Counted from the stretch's first letter, positions 35,291 to 48,985 are shown. The stretch: DNA of 64,000 nt from Rhizopus arrhizus (GCA_024220505.1 JAKZZE010000005.1:124001-188000); one strand, 5' to 3'. Notes: generated by a model from the letters alone, not told the origin. A program made the numbers and translations.

Positions 35291-36300
35291 CTATGAATTG
35301 CTTTCCGATACCAAACCAAAAGAAGTAGGGATTTCTACTCCAAGATCAATTTGATTATCGGTGCTGTCTTTCATTTGTTTCATAAGTTTGATGCGATTAT
35401 CATCAGCTTGGTAAACACTTAGTTTGCCTGGGCGCTTTACTTCCACGAAAAAGACAAACATATATATTTTCCTTTATATCTATAACCTAACTTCCAATCT
35501 GGCTTTGAACTGTTTTCTTCAACTCCATCAATTCTGTTGTACCAAATAAAGAGATTAGTAAATCCAAATAAAAGTTGCTTTTGGAGAAGATATATGTATA
35601 TACATTGCACAAATAAGATTGTTTTCAGGGTTGGTTAAAGATATAAGCTTAAAGAAAGGGATCAAATGCTTGTCGATAAAACTTGATCCAGAATTGCTTT
35701 GAATAAAATAGTTGTTCTGTTTGAAGTGAAGGCAACAAGATTTAATTGCTTTGTCGATATCCTTCTACGGTTCAAATGAAACATTTATTCACTGTCAAAA
35801 TTATCACGTTCTTTTTTTTCTTTTTTAAAATATTTTGCCTACACTCACATCTGATATATCTTTGCAAAACATGACAGCTTCTGCAGATGCCCTTTTGAAC
35901 CCAATATATTTGTGTGTAAATTCGTGTACTACTGCTTTTACTTCTTTTGAACCTAAGATTTTTGTTATGCAATTATCCTCATCAATATTATTTATGGGAA
36001 AGATAAACAACAAAGAGCTAGATTTAAAAAAATTAGTTTACAAAAAGACTAGAATCATTATGCTTTCAGACACGTACAGAATTCGCATATCGTTAAGATT
36101 GTTTGCTGTTTTAGCCATTTTGATATTTTTTCTTCTATAGTTTTCAAGACAAGATGTGATGTCTACATCTGCTATCAGTAATTATGTAAAGATATACATG
36201 TAAGATAGGCTTCCTCGAGTAATACAGCAAATGTTTTTACCTTGTTTTTAGGATTCCATTGCTTAATGCCATCTCCACCAAAATAGTTTAACTGCCTATT
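35291..36300 (-). pseudogene. relic of a Mucoromycota-type repeated protein with PD-(D/E)XK-like motif
   Basis: Minus-strand coding-like segments separated by plausible small introns or frame breaks: QLNYFGGDGIKQWNPKNK (36293-36240 area), DVDITSCLENYRRKNIKMAK (about 36148-36030), ILGSKEVKAVVHEFTHKYIG (about 35970), DIDKAIKSCCLHFKQNN (about 35755-35600), ENSSKPDWK (about 35515-35488) and FFVEVKRPGKLSVYQADDNR with IKLMKQMKDSTDNQIDLGVE, ending at a stop at 35291. The arrangement PD ... E-V-K about 55-60 nt downstream resembles the catalytic core of PD-(D/E)XK nucleases. The tail resembles abundant, unnamed Mucorales proteins that I remember as having KPDF...GEVKPP...KLGKxMK. The early stop and frame mismatches suggest a truncated copy. 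Confidence 0.4.
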
Positions 36301-38600
36301 GTTGTATAATGATTAAGGTAATTAAGGAAAAGGTAGAAACAAAAGTAAAGAAACAGTTTGAATACTTTTTGAAACTGATCTTTATTTTAGTTTAAGTTAA
36401 AATAAATATTATTCTCATAGAAGACAGACATTTGTATCTTATTGAGTGAGTGGCTTGATATCTTCTATTATAAGCGTTCTTCTAATATTCAGGTACTTTA
36501 GCAAGCGTCATCTATAATTATGATTATGAAAGCTTTCATTTATTCTTTTGTATGTCTTTCATAAATTATCTTTTTATTCTGGGAGTTACTCATTGATTTG
36601 AATAATGTTATTTTACACGTTATTTCAATTACGTGAAATATTAGAAATATTCCTGACATTGGATTGGGTTTCTGACAGTAGGAGAAGATCTTGTTGGTTT
36701 AGTCGATACTTCTTCTTATCAAAGAGCCATCACTAATACAATACATATTATATAAAAGGAGTAAACAAAATGTCAAGTATGACCTATCGGACTTATTTTC
36801 CTAGGACTTTTTGTCAATACTTGAACGTTTAAACCTTTAATGCTCCAATCCGTTTGAATTTGTAGTGATATACCATAAAACTTTCAACATGATCTTCAAG
36901 AGCTAATTCGTGATCCTGGAAATTTATCACTGATGAGAATTTTGAATAGTCCCCGTCTTTCAGCAGCATCTATACATATTTTTTTGTGTTTTCGCTTTCG
37001 CTTCTGCTTTGCTTTCTATTAAAAAAAATCGTATAGTTCTCTTCTCTCTTTTTGACAATAAGTCAAGCAGTAAAATGAACAAATTCAACATTAACTGCAT
37101 TAATTACATTCATCATAAGCAAGCTTCTTACCATAAAAAGATGGTTCATCTTCAGTTTGATCGTGAAGCTTCATTTTCGTTTTGAAGACAAAGTGAAGTT
37201 AATAACACATTAATTGGTGTCTTTATGAACCTTACAGTGAGTTGAAAAAAAAAAAAAAGAGCACTGCTGGTAGTCATCTTCCAGTTAAAAAGATAATGAT
37301 TGATTGAAGCCATAATAAGATATTCGCTATTCGCAAAGTCTTTGATAAATCAATCAATATAGAATTGTGCCATTGAGATATGAAGAGAGCATGAGAAAAT
37401 ACATAAGGTTAGGTATTGAAATCGTTAATTCTACAATAGAGACTGTGCAAGCATATGCTACAACTAGGGCCGTTTAAATACAACCCCTTATGTTGTCAAA
37501 TTTGATTCTTTTAATGAAAGAGTTCTCTTCTTTTTCAGTTATCATTATGAAAAAAAAAAAAAAAGATTATTATGGGTCCATCCTTGAAGAAAAGATATAC
37601 TTTTATTATTGGACTCCATATTAAATCATATTACAATAAATTAAAGCCCCATTATTTTGGCCGCATTAGGATTACTCGTGTAGATGGAATGATCTATATT
37701 CTTTTACAAATTGTATCATTCACTATTAGCAAGATACTGTACATATTCAATTTGGTGTAAATAGGAATGCTTTTATCAAGAAAAGAAAGAGCGGATAGTG
37801 TTGATATTGATAAAGCGGTTTACATAGTCACTAGTCAAGGCCTTACGTTTTCAAAAAAAAACTTGAGGGAAATGTAATAAGCATGTCTTATTGGTTTATG
37901 TACATTACCATTGGGATGTTGAAGTATAATAAAAGATAAATATGGCTTATATGACCTTTTTCTATAAAGATGTCTATAAGGGGAAATTTAGACCACAATA
38001 GACCTATGGTCTAGCTATTTCTCCTCATATTATGATCTATATAAACGATGTCCCTTTTTATACAATTCCTATTGCAGTACAAATGTATTTAGTGTCATAT
38101 ATTGTACTCCAGAGCTTTGATTATATACAATCGTACTTGTTTATATTTAAAAAAGTGCTGAAATGATAGGAAACAGCTCGTGATAGTGATACTTGCATCT
38201 TTCTATTATTCACCAAAAGGTATCACAGACCCTACATTTTGCGCCTTGTGCAAGATTTTTCCCTTAAATAATGAATGCAGCTTTCATTTGGCTTTGTTGT
38301 GAAATGTTAGATACCTATAATAAGCACTGAGGTCCAAGTTTGAATCTCGTAAGAAATAGGTAAATTTAGAGCAGATAATTTTGATTTATGGCTCTTTTAC
38401 TACTATCCAAATATTAAAAAAAATGCTTTTGTAAGATAGGGATGAAAATATTGTTAAAGAAAGGAAAATAAGCAGATGGAGGAATAAAAGTCGTACAAAC
38501 AACTGGATTTATACTTTGAAAACGAGTTAAATTATTGATCTTTTTACTTTTTCAAAAAAGGAGAATTGCCCTCGTTTGCTTTTCGATTTCTCATTTAATA
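36301..38600. other. intergenic with possible relic fragments
   Basis: No gene can be supported. A minus-strand frame near 36735-36620 (FDKKKYRLNQQDLLLLSE) and a plus-strand frame near 37790-37880 (DSVDIDKAVYIVTSQGLTF) look protein-like but are short and isolated. The right end supplies the promoter of the Whi2-like gene. Confidence 0.45.
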
Positions 38601-39606
38601 ATGACTTCAGAATCACCTATTGTTCAGGTGCCTGAATTGGAAGATGGTAGTACCTTAAACAATGAGGACCTTATTTATCAAGTACAACAACAACAAGGAC
38701 CTGAAGATGATTTTGACGATTTTGATAATCATGACGGTATTCCGCAAAGATTAAAACTCGATTTAAGAGGAACACGTATGGAGCTCGATCGAGACACGCT
38801 AGTTAATTTACCAGAGAGTTTATTGATTGCCATGTTCCCCAATGGACTTGTCTTGGCAAGACCTCCTGAAGAGTATGACGACGAAGACGAAGAATATGAC
38901 GGATTTTCAAGCCATTCAGCAGGAGTTGATGAACAAATTAACATTGTTGACTTTGACCCAGCTTGTTTGAATTACGTTCTTCAATTCTATTCACATGCAG
39001 CAAAGATTCGAGACAAAAATCAACAAGATGCTGATTTTCAGAGATCATTAGCAGCATCTGCAGCCATCTCTCCAGTCTATTACACTCTTTTGACAAAGCA
39101 ACCTATTATTGTGTTGCGTGAAGAATTAGAGTATTTCTGTCTTCCAACACAAAAAAAACAAGACGTAAAGCATCTCAAGTCGGCTTCTGGTGAATATTTG
39201 AAGGAACACGACCACATTTTTGATGCTTTGCAAAAGAATATCTCAAGAGAGAACAATATCGCTGAGCAGCATCTGATTGATATGCTTTGTGATGCCGGCT
39301 TTAAAAGGGATGATCGTTGGGGATATAGAGAAATTGAGCCAGCACGAACAACTATTGTTAGTATGGCATTGGTTTTATTAAAAACAATTGGCCCTGACAA
39401 CCACATGGATACTGCTCAAAAGCTCTTTTTGTTTTGGAGGAAACCTGCGGTAAATGACTGATTTGTTATTTTCTGTCTTCAATTCAATAACTCTTTTTAT
39501 TTTACAGAGAAAATGCTGGTGGGACGGTAACTCAATTGAGTTAAAGGGTGAATCAATTCGATTATGGGCTAGGAGAACCTGGACTCTTGAACTTGCGTTA
39601 GTATAA
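38601..39606 (+). CDS. Whi2-like BTB/POZ-domain stress-response protein
   Basis: Two exons, 38601-39449 and 39508-39606 (315 aa). After an acidic N-terminus the segment LKLDLRGTRMELDRDTLVNL and ESLLIAMFPNGLVLARPPEE reads as a BTB/KCTD-type fold as found in yeast Whi2, followed by VDFDPACLNYVLQFY. C-terminal half includes LIDMLCDAGFKRDDRWGYRE and, across the splice, WRKPARKCWWDGNSIELK. Whi2 acts with phosphatases Psr1/Psr2 to activate the general stress response and dampen Ras/TORC1 signalling. An earlier in-frame Met at 38535 would add 22 hydrophobic residues; the Met at 38601 (MTSESPIVQV) fits better. The orthology call is from motif memory and length. Confidence 0.75.
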
Positions 39607-42296
39607 CTTTTTTCCCTCTTAAAAATATCTTTTTTGTTTACTGTATACCAAAATCATTTAAAGAGCAACTCTTCATTAATAATCACACTTCTTGTAACAA
39701 CAATCTTTTTCTGCTTTTAACATTCTTTACTATACAAAAAAACAATAGTTTATTTGAAATATTAAGAGAGAAAGGGCTACGTAACAGCTTCCTTTTTTTT
39801 GAATTTATGAGCCTCAAGATGATAAGGATCTGTTTATGAAACAGTTTACTGAAGCTGAGAACGAACTTGTACATCATAATAATAATCTTTTGCGTAATAC
39901 TTCATTTTCACTACTTGCTTTAATATAAAATCATTCAACAAGCAAATCAATTAAAAGAGCATGCTTTATGTACTTCTAGTAATTATAAGACCTAAATAAT
40001 TCTGTTAACATCAACGTATGTTGCTGAAAGTGTAAAAATTAACGTTGATAATGGATTAATACAAGCAATATCTCTTTGTTCAATAAAAATTCTGTGAAAA
40101 CTACAATTTTTGATACAAACATTTATAATATCCTGACCGTTTTGTCTCTAGTTGTAATATTATTTATTGAATATCAGATGAAAACAAACTGTATAGTTTT
40201 TGTAATAAAGTGCGCAATGTTTTATTGTTCCTCTTTTACTGGTGGAGGACCACAAGGTTGAAGCATTTTCTATATTTTTTGGTTATAAGGCGTGTTTTAA
40301 GTTTCTGATAATGTTTACCTCCAACATGTTGGCTTTAACTCGAGCTTTGCATTCATTTTCAGCGACTGAGATGTATGAAATTAACGAGTTGTGTCCAACA
40401 ATAGAAGCTAACGAATCTCTCTGTTGATTTGTTAACCATTCACTAATTGTAAATAGAAAATAGATTAATTTACTATACTATGTGTAGGTATTTTTTGTTT
40501 TGTTTTGTTTTACTGTTTAATGGTATCAGCATGGCCAGTACCAACGTATTTTGATTGTACTAAAAAAAAAGTATATTAGATTAATACAACTAAAATAAAT
40601 TCATAACTTACAATGTTCAATTTGACTATTTATATTAAACCGATCCTAAGAAGCATGTAAGTTTTATTTAAAGTTTTATAATATAATTCCTTACCATTAC
40701 TGAAAATTATTAAACAAAAGAAACAGTACAGAGATTGTAAGCCGATGAAGTGAGGTAGAACTTTGTGACTTTTTGTTCTTTTAGCCAATAAGATTGATTG
40801 ATAGCTCTTTATTCAGTTATGCAGAATGAAAAAAGCAGTTTTTAAGATATTTTAAAATGAAATGCTCATTTCATTTAGCCTTCTCTAAAATCGAATTTTC
40901 CATAAATTTAAGTCTTTATATTTATCTTTTTAATTGAAGTTATGGAATAGTAGTATTCATTAGAGAAAAAAGTTCCTGGTTTATCCTTATTTATTCAATG
41001 AACTATTTAGACTCAAATACGAGAGGAATCGAAGAACTGGAATATTTTAAATGACTTAAAAGCAATGAATCTTATAGAAGTTATGATTAGATGCCTTTTG
41101 TATTTATTTTTATAGTTTGCAATATCATTTATATCCTTGCAAATTTTCATAAAATCTATTCATGACAATTTCTTTTTATATGCTGTCCTATAAAATCATT
41201 ATAATATATATAAGTCTAGTTTTGATAGATTTCATGAATAGCTTTTCAATAGAATGTTTATATATATTTTGTTTTTAATTTTCAGTCTTCGGAATGCTAT
41301 TGCATAAAAGTGTGAGTGATCAATCGGACCTATGCATTTCACTTGTACCTGGTGTAACCGTGTTGTCAAATTCTGATTTATGGTCTCAACAGTATAGTAA
41401 TCCCCTATCAGGATTTAGTTGCATTGCTAACTCATGGAAGTACGTCGTGCTTCGCTGTTGGTTTATGTAAAAGGATCGCATTTACTTTCCTTTTTTTATA
41501 TGTTTTCTTTGCACCCTCAAAATCAGGTTATGCACAACCGCAAGCTAGTTTACAAGGCTTGTAGAAGAACTCAAATTCTTTAAATGGAAAAAAGGAGTAG
41601 AAGGGGGATAAGGGGGAAGTGAGGCCTGTGAAAAATAATGATTTAAAGTCCTCTGCTTTCTTAGAGCTAAAGTGAATGCTAAATACCATATGTTACATTA
41701 TAAAAACTAAGCTTCTCTTCATCTATTGTTGCACTTGAATAGCTTGGTTCATTTTAGCAATTACACTTCATGACAGTGATTATCATTATCGTATATTAAT
41801 GGTCATGAAACTTAGTTTCGCGCCTTTCTTATCCTAAATTGATAAACACTCCTCACCTTCTCCTCATATTTAAACAATCTTATTTTTTGCATCAACTACA
41901 TCTTTTCATTTTATAATATAAAGCTTATATGAAGACTTTATTACAACCTTCTAACAGTTCAGTTTGCTTTATAAGAATAAAGCTGATACACTTTATTAGA
42001 TCCTAGTCAAGGACAGTTCATTTGGCTATCTTTAGTGAACAATGCTCATTGATACTTCAAGAATAATTAAGGGTAAAATTGGTTTGATTTCAATCTCAAT
42101 CGAGCTTCTTTCATTATTGGAGGAATTTGACTGAAATTGATAGTCATTTTAAGGGGTCAAAAAAAAAGTCTATTGTTTATACCTATTTTATCCATTTTAA
42201 AAAAAATAAATAAAATAAAAAATAATAATAATAATAAAAGAGAGGCTTAATAGGATTATATAAAATGTTGTTGTAGCAATACATGATATTTAATTT
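39607..42296. other. intergenic region (2.7 kb)
   Basis: AT-rich, no intact gene. Contains one coding-like relic at about 40190-40465 (listed separately). The remainder has short frames without domain character. Confidence 0.5.
40190..40465 (-). pseudogene. coding-like relic, unidentified
   Basis: One minus-strand frame runs about 90 codons with a single internal stop: EWLTNQQRDSLASIVGHNSL, then YISVAENECKARVKANMLEV and, after the stop, PKNIENASTLWSSTSKRG. The composition is ordinary globular protein, preceded by ACAATTAG, a possible splice acceptor. No family recognised. Confidence 0.3.
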
Positions 42297-42450
42297 TTGA
42301 CTCTTTTTTTTTACATTTTTTTTTCACTACTTTTTTTTCTTTTTTTTTCAGTCTTCATTTTAATTTTCATTCCTAATTTCTTTTTCCTTTCTCTTTTCTC
42401 TCTTTCCCTCTTTCTCTCTTTCCCTCTTTCTCTCTTTCTCTCTCTTTTTA
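42297..42450 (+). promoter_or_regulatory. CT-rich promoter/leader tract
   Basis: About 150 nt of almost pure pyrimidine, ending in CTTTCCCTCTTTCTCTCT repeats, stops some 50 nt before the ATG at 42502. Such CT blocks are typical core-promoter or leader elements of highly expressed fungal genes. The Leu/Phe/Ser open frame across it is only a by-product. Confidence 0.55.
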
Positions 42451-42501
42451 TCATTCTTTATAAGAAACGCGCGGAGAGAATACATTCAAGTAGTATTATT
42501 T

Positions 42502-44489
42502 ATGGGTCAATCATCAAGTCTTGAAAATACAGAAAGTATATCTGAAAATGAAGAGGATCAGTTACATGATAGTCGTAGAAGAAGATATAAGAAAATTGAC
42601 GTGAAATCATGTTCAAAGAATATTAACGAATCACAAGAGGACGACGTCACTCTGTCTCCGCTTTATTCATTCTTCCCAAATATGAATACCGCCGAAGCCC
42701 CCTCAAATTGTCCTGAGGCTATGTCTTCATCTATTGTTGAAACAAGTAATCCTTTAAAAGAAGATACTTTCAAGGCAAGCAAAAATGTTAATAATTCAGT
42801 TGGTATTGATTGCACAAAAATTATTATCATTACTTTTTGTTTATTATAATATTCTTAACTAGGTCTTGCCTCCAAGATTATTCCTAAAAGACCTTGGTCA
42901 AGTTATCATCTATTCCAATTAGCTAATTCTTCTTCAAACACAATAAGCGATAGTAAAGCAAGAATGATACGCTCACCAAGGATACAACCTAAGGATAATA
43001 AGGGGAATGAAACGAATAGAAACATATCAAGAGGAAGAATCAAGTTTGTTGAACCGCCTAAGCCAATATACGTCAATCATCGACATCCTCAGTTGGAGGA
43101 ACTCGCTAGACAGAATGCGGATATCGACCAACTCATTACAATGATGCAAAACCATAAAGTATCTGATGATAACAGTTATCATCTAGATTCTTCTAGAAAT
43201 GATAATAATATACCTTCTTCTGAATTTCAATTTTCCTTTCCAACATCCCAACAACAATATGCTTCCCCGCCACTTATACATGAAGACGAAGACGAAGGAG
43301 AGGCAACTGCAGTAGTAGAATATCAGGGACAGTTTAAATATGATACAATCAAGAATAGAAAGATTTTGCCTTTACCAAAACGTAAATTGAAAAGCACTGC
43401 AGATATAAAATCAGGAAGCAATACAAGCAGTAATGGATCTTCGCCCAGTATACCAACTTCACCTTTTACCTTTTCATCCGATAAAACAATGCCAAAAGTA
43501 TCATTTCTTACAGACGCAAGTAGGAATGTCTTACAACAGCAGCAGCATCAGCAGCATCAGCATCAGCAGCAGCAAGTACAAGATTCAGTCATATTATTAT
43601 CATCAGAATCAAACAGAACTGCGACGAATCGAAAAGATAGACCAAGCATGTCAAAAAAAATAAAAGTATGGAGAGAGTTCAAACAAACTTGATAAATGAT
43701 GAAAAATCAGTAGCAGCAATAACGACTGGTAAAAGAAAGGAGACTTCTTCAAATCAATCCACATTTAAAACACCACCTAAAATGGAAGTCTTTACAAAGT
43801 ATACTCCACCCAGTAAAGATGGCTTTGAATTTCCAAATTTCAATTTCCAATTCAATAACACAGATGATGAAGGCAAAAATACTACTATCAGTTTGTTCAG
43901 TCAAAAGCCTATAATCAAACCTTTAATAGATGACAATAACTCTACAACTAATGATACCAATACAAACAGTTTACCAAATAACAAAACCTCTGCTACCTAT
44001 AGTCACAGCGTATTCGCAGGCAAAAAGGAAACCAGAAAAAATTTGAGCGCTAAACCACCATCAGTTGCAGCAGCAGCAGCAGTCGCTGCCACCAAAAGAC
44101 CTTCAAATAGTCACTCAGCAACAACAACAGTCACAACCACAAAGGTGAAAAGAAAAGAAAACGACAGAAAGAAACCAGCGACGAACAAGACGACGAAGAA
44201 GAACAAGAAATCGAAAAACAAAAAGAGCGAAGATATTGCACCTGGAGGATTTCTTTCTTCAGACATCACTCTATTTGAGAACCCAATTTCAGATGATTGG
44301 ATCTGCTTCTTTTGTCAATTTGATATATTTTGTCATGGAATAGAAGACGCAAAAAAGAAGAATGGGTATTATCGACGAAAGAAGGAGAGACTACGTAGGA
44401 CGAATGAGGCAAGAAGAATAACAGGTGGGGTAGAGTCCTCTGATGATCATTTTGATGAAGAGCATCGCCATCGCCATCACCATGCATAA
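42502..44489 (+). CDS. disordered nuclear-type protein with conserved Cys motif, function unknown
   Basis: Three-exon model 42502-42802, 42863-43665 and 43740-44489 (617 aa). The start MGQSSSLEN fits the MGxxxS N-myristoylation pattern. Most of the protein is low-complexity: Asn/Ser/Thr-rich, a His/Gln block (about 43535-43580), an Ala run and Lys-rich stretches (KKNKKSKNKK) like nuclear localisation signals. The only ordered part is near the C-terminus: SDDWICFFCQFDIFCHG followed by KKKNGYYRRKKERLRRTN, a WxCxFC-x(4)-FC motif plus basic helix also seen in some uncharacterised fungal proteins. It ends in a His-rich tail. The second splice (GTATGG donor, GGTAAAAGAAAG acceptor) is uncertain; a frameshift at the A-run 43651-43658 is an alternative. 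Confidence 0.6.
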
Positions 44490-44843
44490 AATACTATTTA
44501 CCCTCATATCATCTCTTATTTTTTCTTATACATACACACACACAGATACACACATTTTCAATATACATTTAATTTATGTAAATTTCTCTCTTCTTTTTCT
44601 TGCTCTAACTCTTTCTCTCCTATGTTACTCTCTTCCTTGTACATGCTTTCATCTCTGTTTTATTCGTTTCTATAAATAAAATGACTTTCTTTTCTAATTA
44701 ATAAAAGATGTTCATTTTATACAATATGTATTCAGTTTAAATAGAGCAAGATTAGGAAGGAGGGCATATAGTATAATGAATGAGTGTAAAGGATAAGTAT
44801 ATATAAATGAGGGTAAATATATAAAATATAAACATTGTTATTA
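44490..44843. other. 3' intergenic between convergent genes
   Basis: Short interval containing a CA-rich stretch (44528-44554), AATAAA-like A-rich sequences near 44674-44708 and no gene. It serves as the 3' end region of both neighbours. Confidence 0.6.
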
Positions 44844-47800
44844 TTATTCACATATCATGCGTAAAAGTTCACTCGTTAATTTTGCGCTCACAGAGAATGT
44901 GGTGTTCATACTTCCAAAGTTGATTTCTCCAAAAGAGCTAAATCCTATGTTCTCAAGATACCGTCTTTGCTGACTTGCTCTTTCTGTTGAACTGAATGCT
45001 TGTTCTGAACACGCTGTAATTAAAATCTTTTTTACTGCTTCAATCAGGGCCACATTGTCACTTGAAACTACAATTGAGCTCATCTTTGGTATCAAAGATT
45101 CGTAGACCAGTGCAAACACCTCGGGCGTAGAAACAGCCGCCTTGGACAGAATGCCGTACAGAAACAGTCTTTCTGCTTCATTTTCAGCTAGACTTAGCAT
45201 GCCCACCAAAAAGGAGACCAAGAGAATACCTGTTGTATTATTGGGTATATCAATCGCGCGCCAAATAGCTGTGTGGACATCGGAAGAAAAGCAAGTTACC
45301 ATCTCATTATTAAGGTCAATAATACCAGCCAAGGGTAACAGTTCGCTGAGTGAGTCATTCTTTGCAGCAAATGGTAGCAGTCCAGCAAAATAGCCAAGGC
45401 ACCGAGCATCAATTCGGTTAGGAGTGAAATTAATCTTAGTCTCTATCTCTAGAAAAGTGGCCAAACATCTCAAGACGTTTTCCCGAGCATCTGCAAACTG
45501 GAATCCCTTGAGCAATGTGCCCGCGACAGCAAATGAAAATTGAGTATCAAAGCTTACACCAGAAGCTGCATCAATATCTAACATGACAGAGGCAAATGGC
45601 GCTCGAACTGCCATCATGACTTCCTGTATTGAACGGTGATCAAAGAATTTGTTGGCATCCATATTGCGTAAAATAGCGTGGAGTAGCTTGACGGCATGCG
45701 GGAAGATGACACTGTGATCCATTTGGATCATGGAAATGGCAGCCCAAAACATAGGTTTGAGGTACCGTGAGCTCGCAGATAAGTTGTTGACAACGTTCTT
45801 GAGACACATGAGGATACTGATTGCTAGTTGAGAGTTGGTTTCGTCAAAATGAGCAAGTTCATTGCGAAGGACGACTAGGATTTGAAACAAGAGATCGTCG
45901 TCAATCTCGTCTTGAGCAAGACAGCCAAGAATCACAAAGGATCGAGGTTGTAAAGAAGGATTGAATTGGAAGGTCATGCTTGTAGCCAAGCTCATCCAGC
46001 GAGCCCGCCAAGCATTTGCTGTATCTTTTGTAAAATTGGTTAGTTTCATTTATTTTGCTTTTTATATGCTTATTTTACCTGCATTAGGAGCTGCAGAAGA
46101 AGTTACTTCCAATAACAACTGAACAATAATCTCAAGTGAAGCCAAGTTGATATTTTCCATGTTGTCTGACATTGTCTCTTCCGTAATAGTGAATGCATTA
46201 GCATATGATTTGTTCAAGCCAAAATGAACCCTGTATTTTCCATCTCCTACGTCGTTCATAAGATACTTTAGCTTTTTTCGATTACAGACTGTAATACATT
46301 CTGAGGTTATAAGCATGTGGATCGCATTAACAACAAGTCCGTGAATGGAGGATCGAATCAGAGTGGGTCCAGTAGACGCTAAGAGGGCAACAACATGGAA
46401 GCATTCCGCCAAAAATGATTCGCTTAAACTCGCATAAAAGAAGGAGACGGCAACCATCGCACGAACTAAGCAGGCAATCTCATTCCATACAGGATGCTTC
46501 ACAAGCGTGCTTCGACAGTTTTGCGATGTACTTGAAAGGCATTTACGTAGTTTGATAATGATCTTTGCTCGAATACTGATACAGTTCATTGTCACTAATG
46601 TATTGGAAACAACTTCAGCGTGGTGTGAACCAAGTCCATGTTCAACAGAATATTGAATAAGACAGTCAAGAATTATATTGTGTATTTCTTCTATTTCACC
46701 AAGTGTTTTCCAAATTTTTCTTTGTATTTGTTCATATAACTTGTAAAAAAAAAAGAACAAGAGAAATGTTAAACTTATGTATATCTAACATGTAATCGAT
46801 ATACGTACCTCTTGTTTTTCAGCTGTCAAATTAATTAAAGAGCGTATAAGCTCTCGAACCTTATGAACATCTTTTCCATTAGGCCCATAAATATAAAGAG
46901 GAATATTTTTTAACCATGGAACCATGTACTCTAACGTCAAAATATGTTTTGTACATTCTATATTAGATCTATCAAAGCCTAGAATACATTCATTTAGGAA
47001 CTCGAGCGTTAAATGGGTTTCACTAGCTGCAATATTTTCGCTGATGTTGACAATGAAATCCATGTCATTATAAGGTATAAATACGTCTTTGGAATGAATC
47101 ACACTCGTAGAGACACCAAATCGGAAAGAAATACTAAGGGCGCAAAGCAAACTGTATGCAGACAATCGCAGGTTATAATCCTCGCTTCCCATATTAAGCA
47201 GAGCCATGTTCAACATGCGACCAGGAACATCAGTAGGACGGATTTCATCATTATCCTCCGTATTACTTGTTTCAAACTTCTTTTTACGGTCCAATAGATA
47301 CTATGAAAAAAAAATGCTCAGCTGTTTCTCCTTTTTAAAATCAGTATCATTTTTTGAGGCTTTACCTTATATACTTCCTCTCGATTGGGAACTATGAATA
47401 TCAAAGTCGATTTACCGCGATCCACAGTGATATGAATCTCACCTTCGTTACTACCCTTTTTATTGGGTTGTATGGGAGGTAAATAAATATTCACTAAATC
47501 ATCCATACTGTAGACGTTATTCAAAGTGACATGTAATGTCCAAAAAACTTCTTGTTCTTGTAGCTGATACAAATGATTTAATAAAAGATAAAGGGAAAAA
47601 GAACAGACTAAACTTACTGTTGTTACTTGAAAGTATTCTGTTCCAATTTTTATTTGCACTGGAGTCATTGTCTTCAGACTATCCAAAAGAAAAGCATGCT
47701 TAATCGTCATTCCTATATCCTTTTCAATTTCACCTAAATTTCAATATCAGAAGAGTGTTTTCATATGCTGTATCTGCGCTTACATGTATCTTTGGGCAAT

Positions 47801-48954
47801 TGGATTTCTGATGGTGCAATATGTTGAGAGAATTCACTGATTGTACTTGAAAATTTCAATCGTTTGACCAATTTGTTGAACAACTCTCGTGGCATACTGC
47901 GAACATAACGCTGCATGTGGAAGTTTGGATTAAATATATGAAGTGCGACCATATAGTCATTCATTTCATTAAATATAAGAGTAAATAGTTGATTAAACCA
48001 ATGAAGAGGCAGTTCACAGTCTTCTGAAAACCGCGTTAAATCAAACACCAATTCAAAAGGACGGTTGAGTGAAGGCTCCAAGATCTATATAAAGGAATTT
48101 TGTCAGTCTAAGGATGTATGTTTGTGCGTTTATAGATCTTACTCTTAAAAAGTAATAAATTAAGAGTTCATAATCAACATTATCGGCAAACAAGCAACGA
48201 GTAACCATGTAAAATACTGGATGACCTCCTCTTGACACACCACCTTGATAAACCATATTTAAGGCTCGAATTGGACTTAAATCACGATTCTTGTTGCGAC
48301 GCATGAACTCATTCAAAGCTGTATTTGTACTTGCAACTGCATAATTTCGTGCCATTGAGGTTTCTTCTTGAGCTATATCGGGGGGAGGGCCCAATTGACC
48401 AAGCAAAGTAGTGAACTTTTCCAATGTACGTTTGATCTCCAAAATCTTTTGTGTATCACTGCTGATGATTCGAAACCGACGACCAGAGATGTTTCGAAAG
48501 ATTTTTTCGATATTTTCAGAGAGGTATTTATGTAGCTTTATGTAATCTATGGTATCCAAACGAATACACCGAGCTTCTTCTATACTTATGGTAGATGGTG
48601 CAGTAGAAATTTCACGTAAAAAGTTGGCTACTCGATATAAATTGTTGGTAATAAAGTCATTGAGTGAGATCAGATGAGGTTCTTTGGCACCAAACATGAC
48701 ATTATTAGCCAAGTTTTGCATCAGTCGTGTTGCCTGCAACAGTATCTTCCGGACATTTTTGGTTCTTGGTATAGCTCTCTTGGAAACACCAGAGTTTTCG
48801 GGTGTCAGGATAGCAGGATTAAATAATCTTAAAAACACAAATCCTCCTACTTGAATCTCTGTAGCATCTGGGAATCGTTTACTAACTGCATCTGCCAAAA
48901 ATGAGAGCTCTTGACGGAAACGTCTAATATTAAAAGAATCAGGATATTATACAT

Positions 48955-48985
<31 letters not shown>

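Noticed and set aside
38280..38350. Possible tRNA (GTTTGAATC reminiscent of a T-arm)
   Set aside because: No matching acceptor stem, D-arm or anticodon stem could be folded around it; no tRNA or rRNA gene was found in the window.
42297..42524. Small Phe/Leu/Ser hydrophobic protein
   Set aside because: It is the translation of the CT-rich leader and overlaps the real start at 42502.
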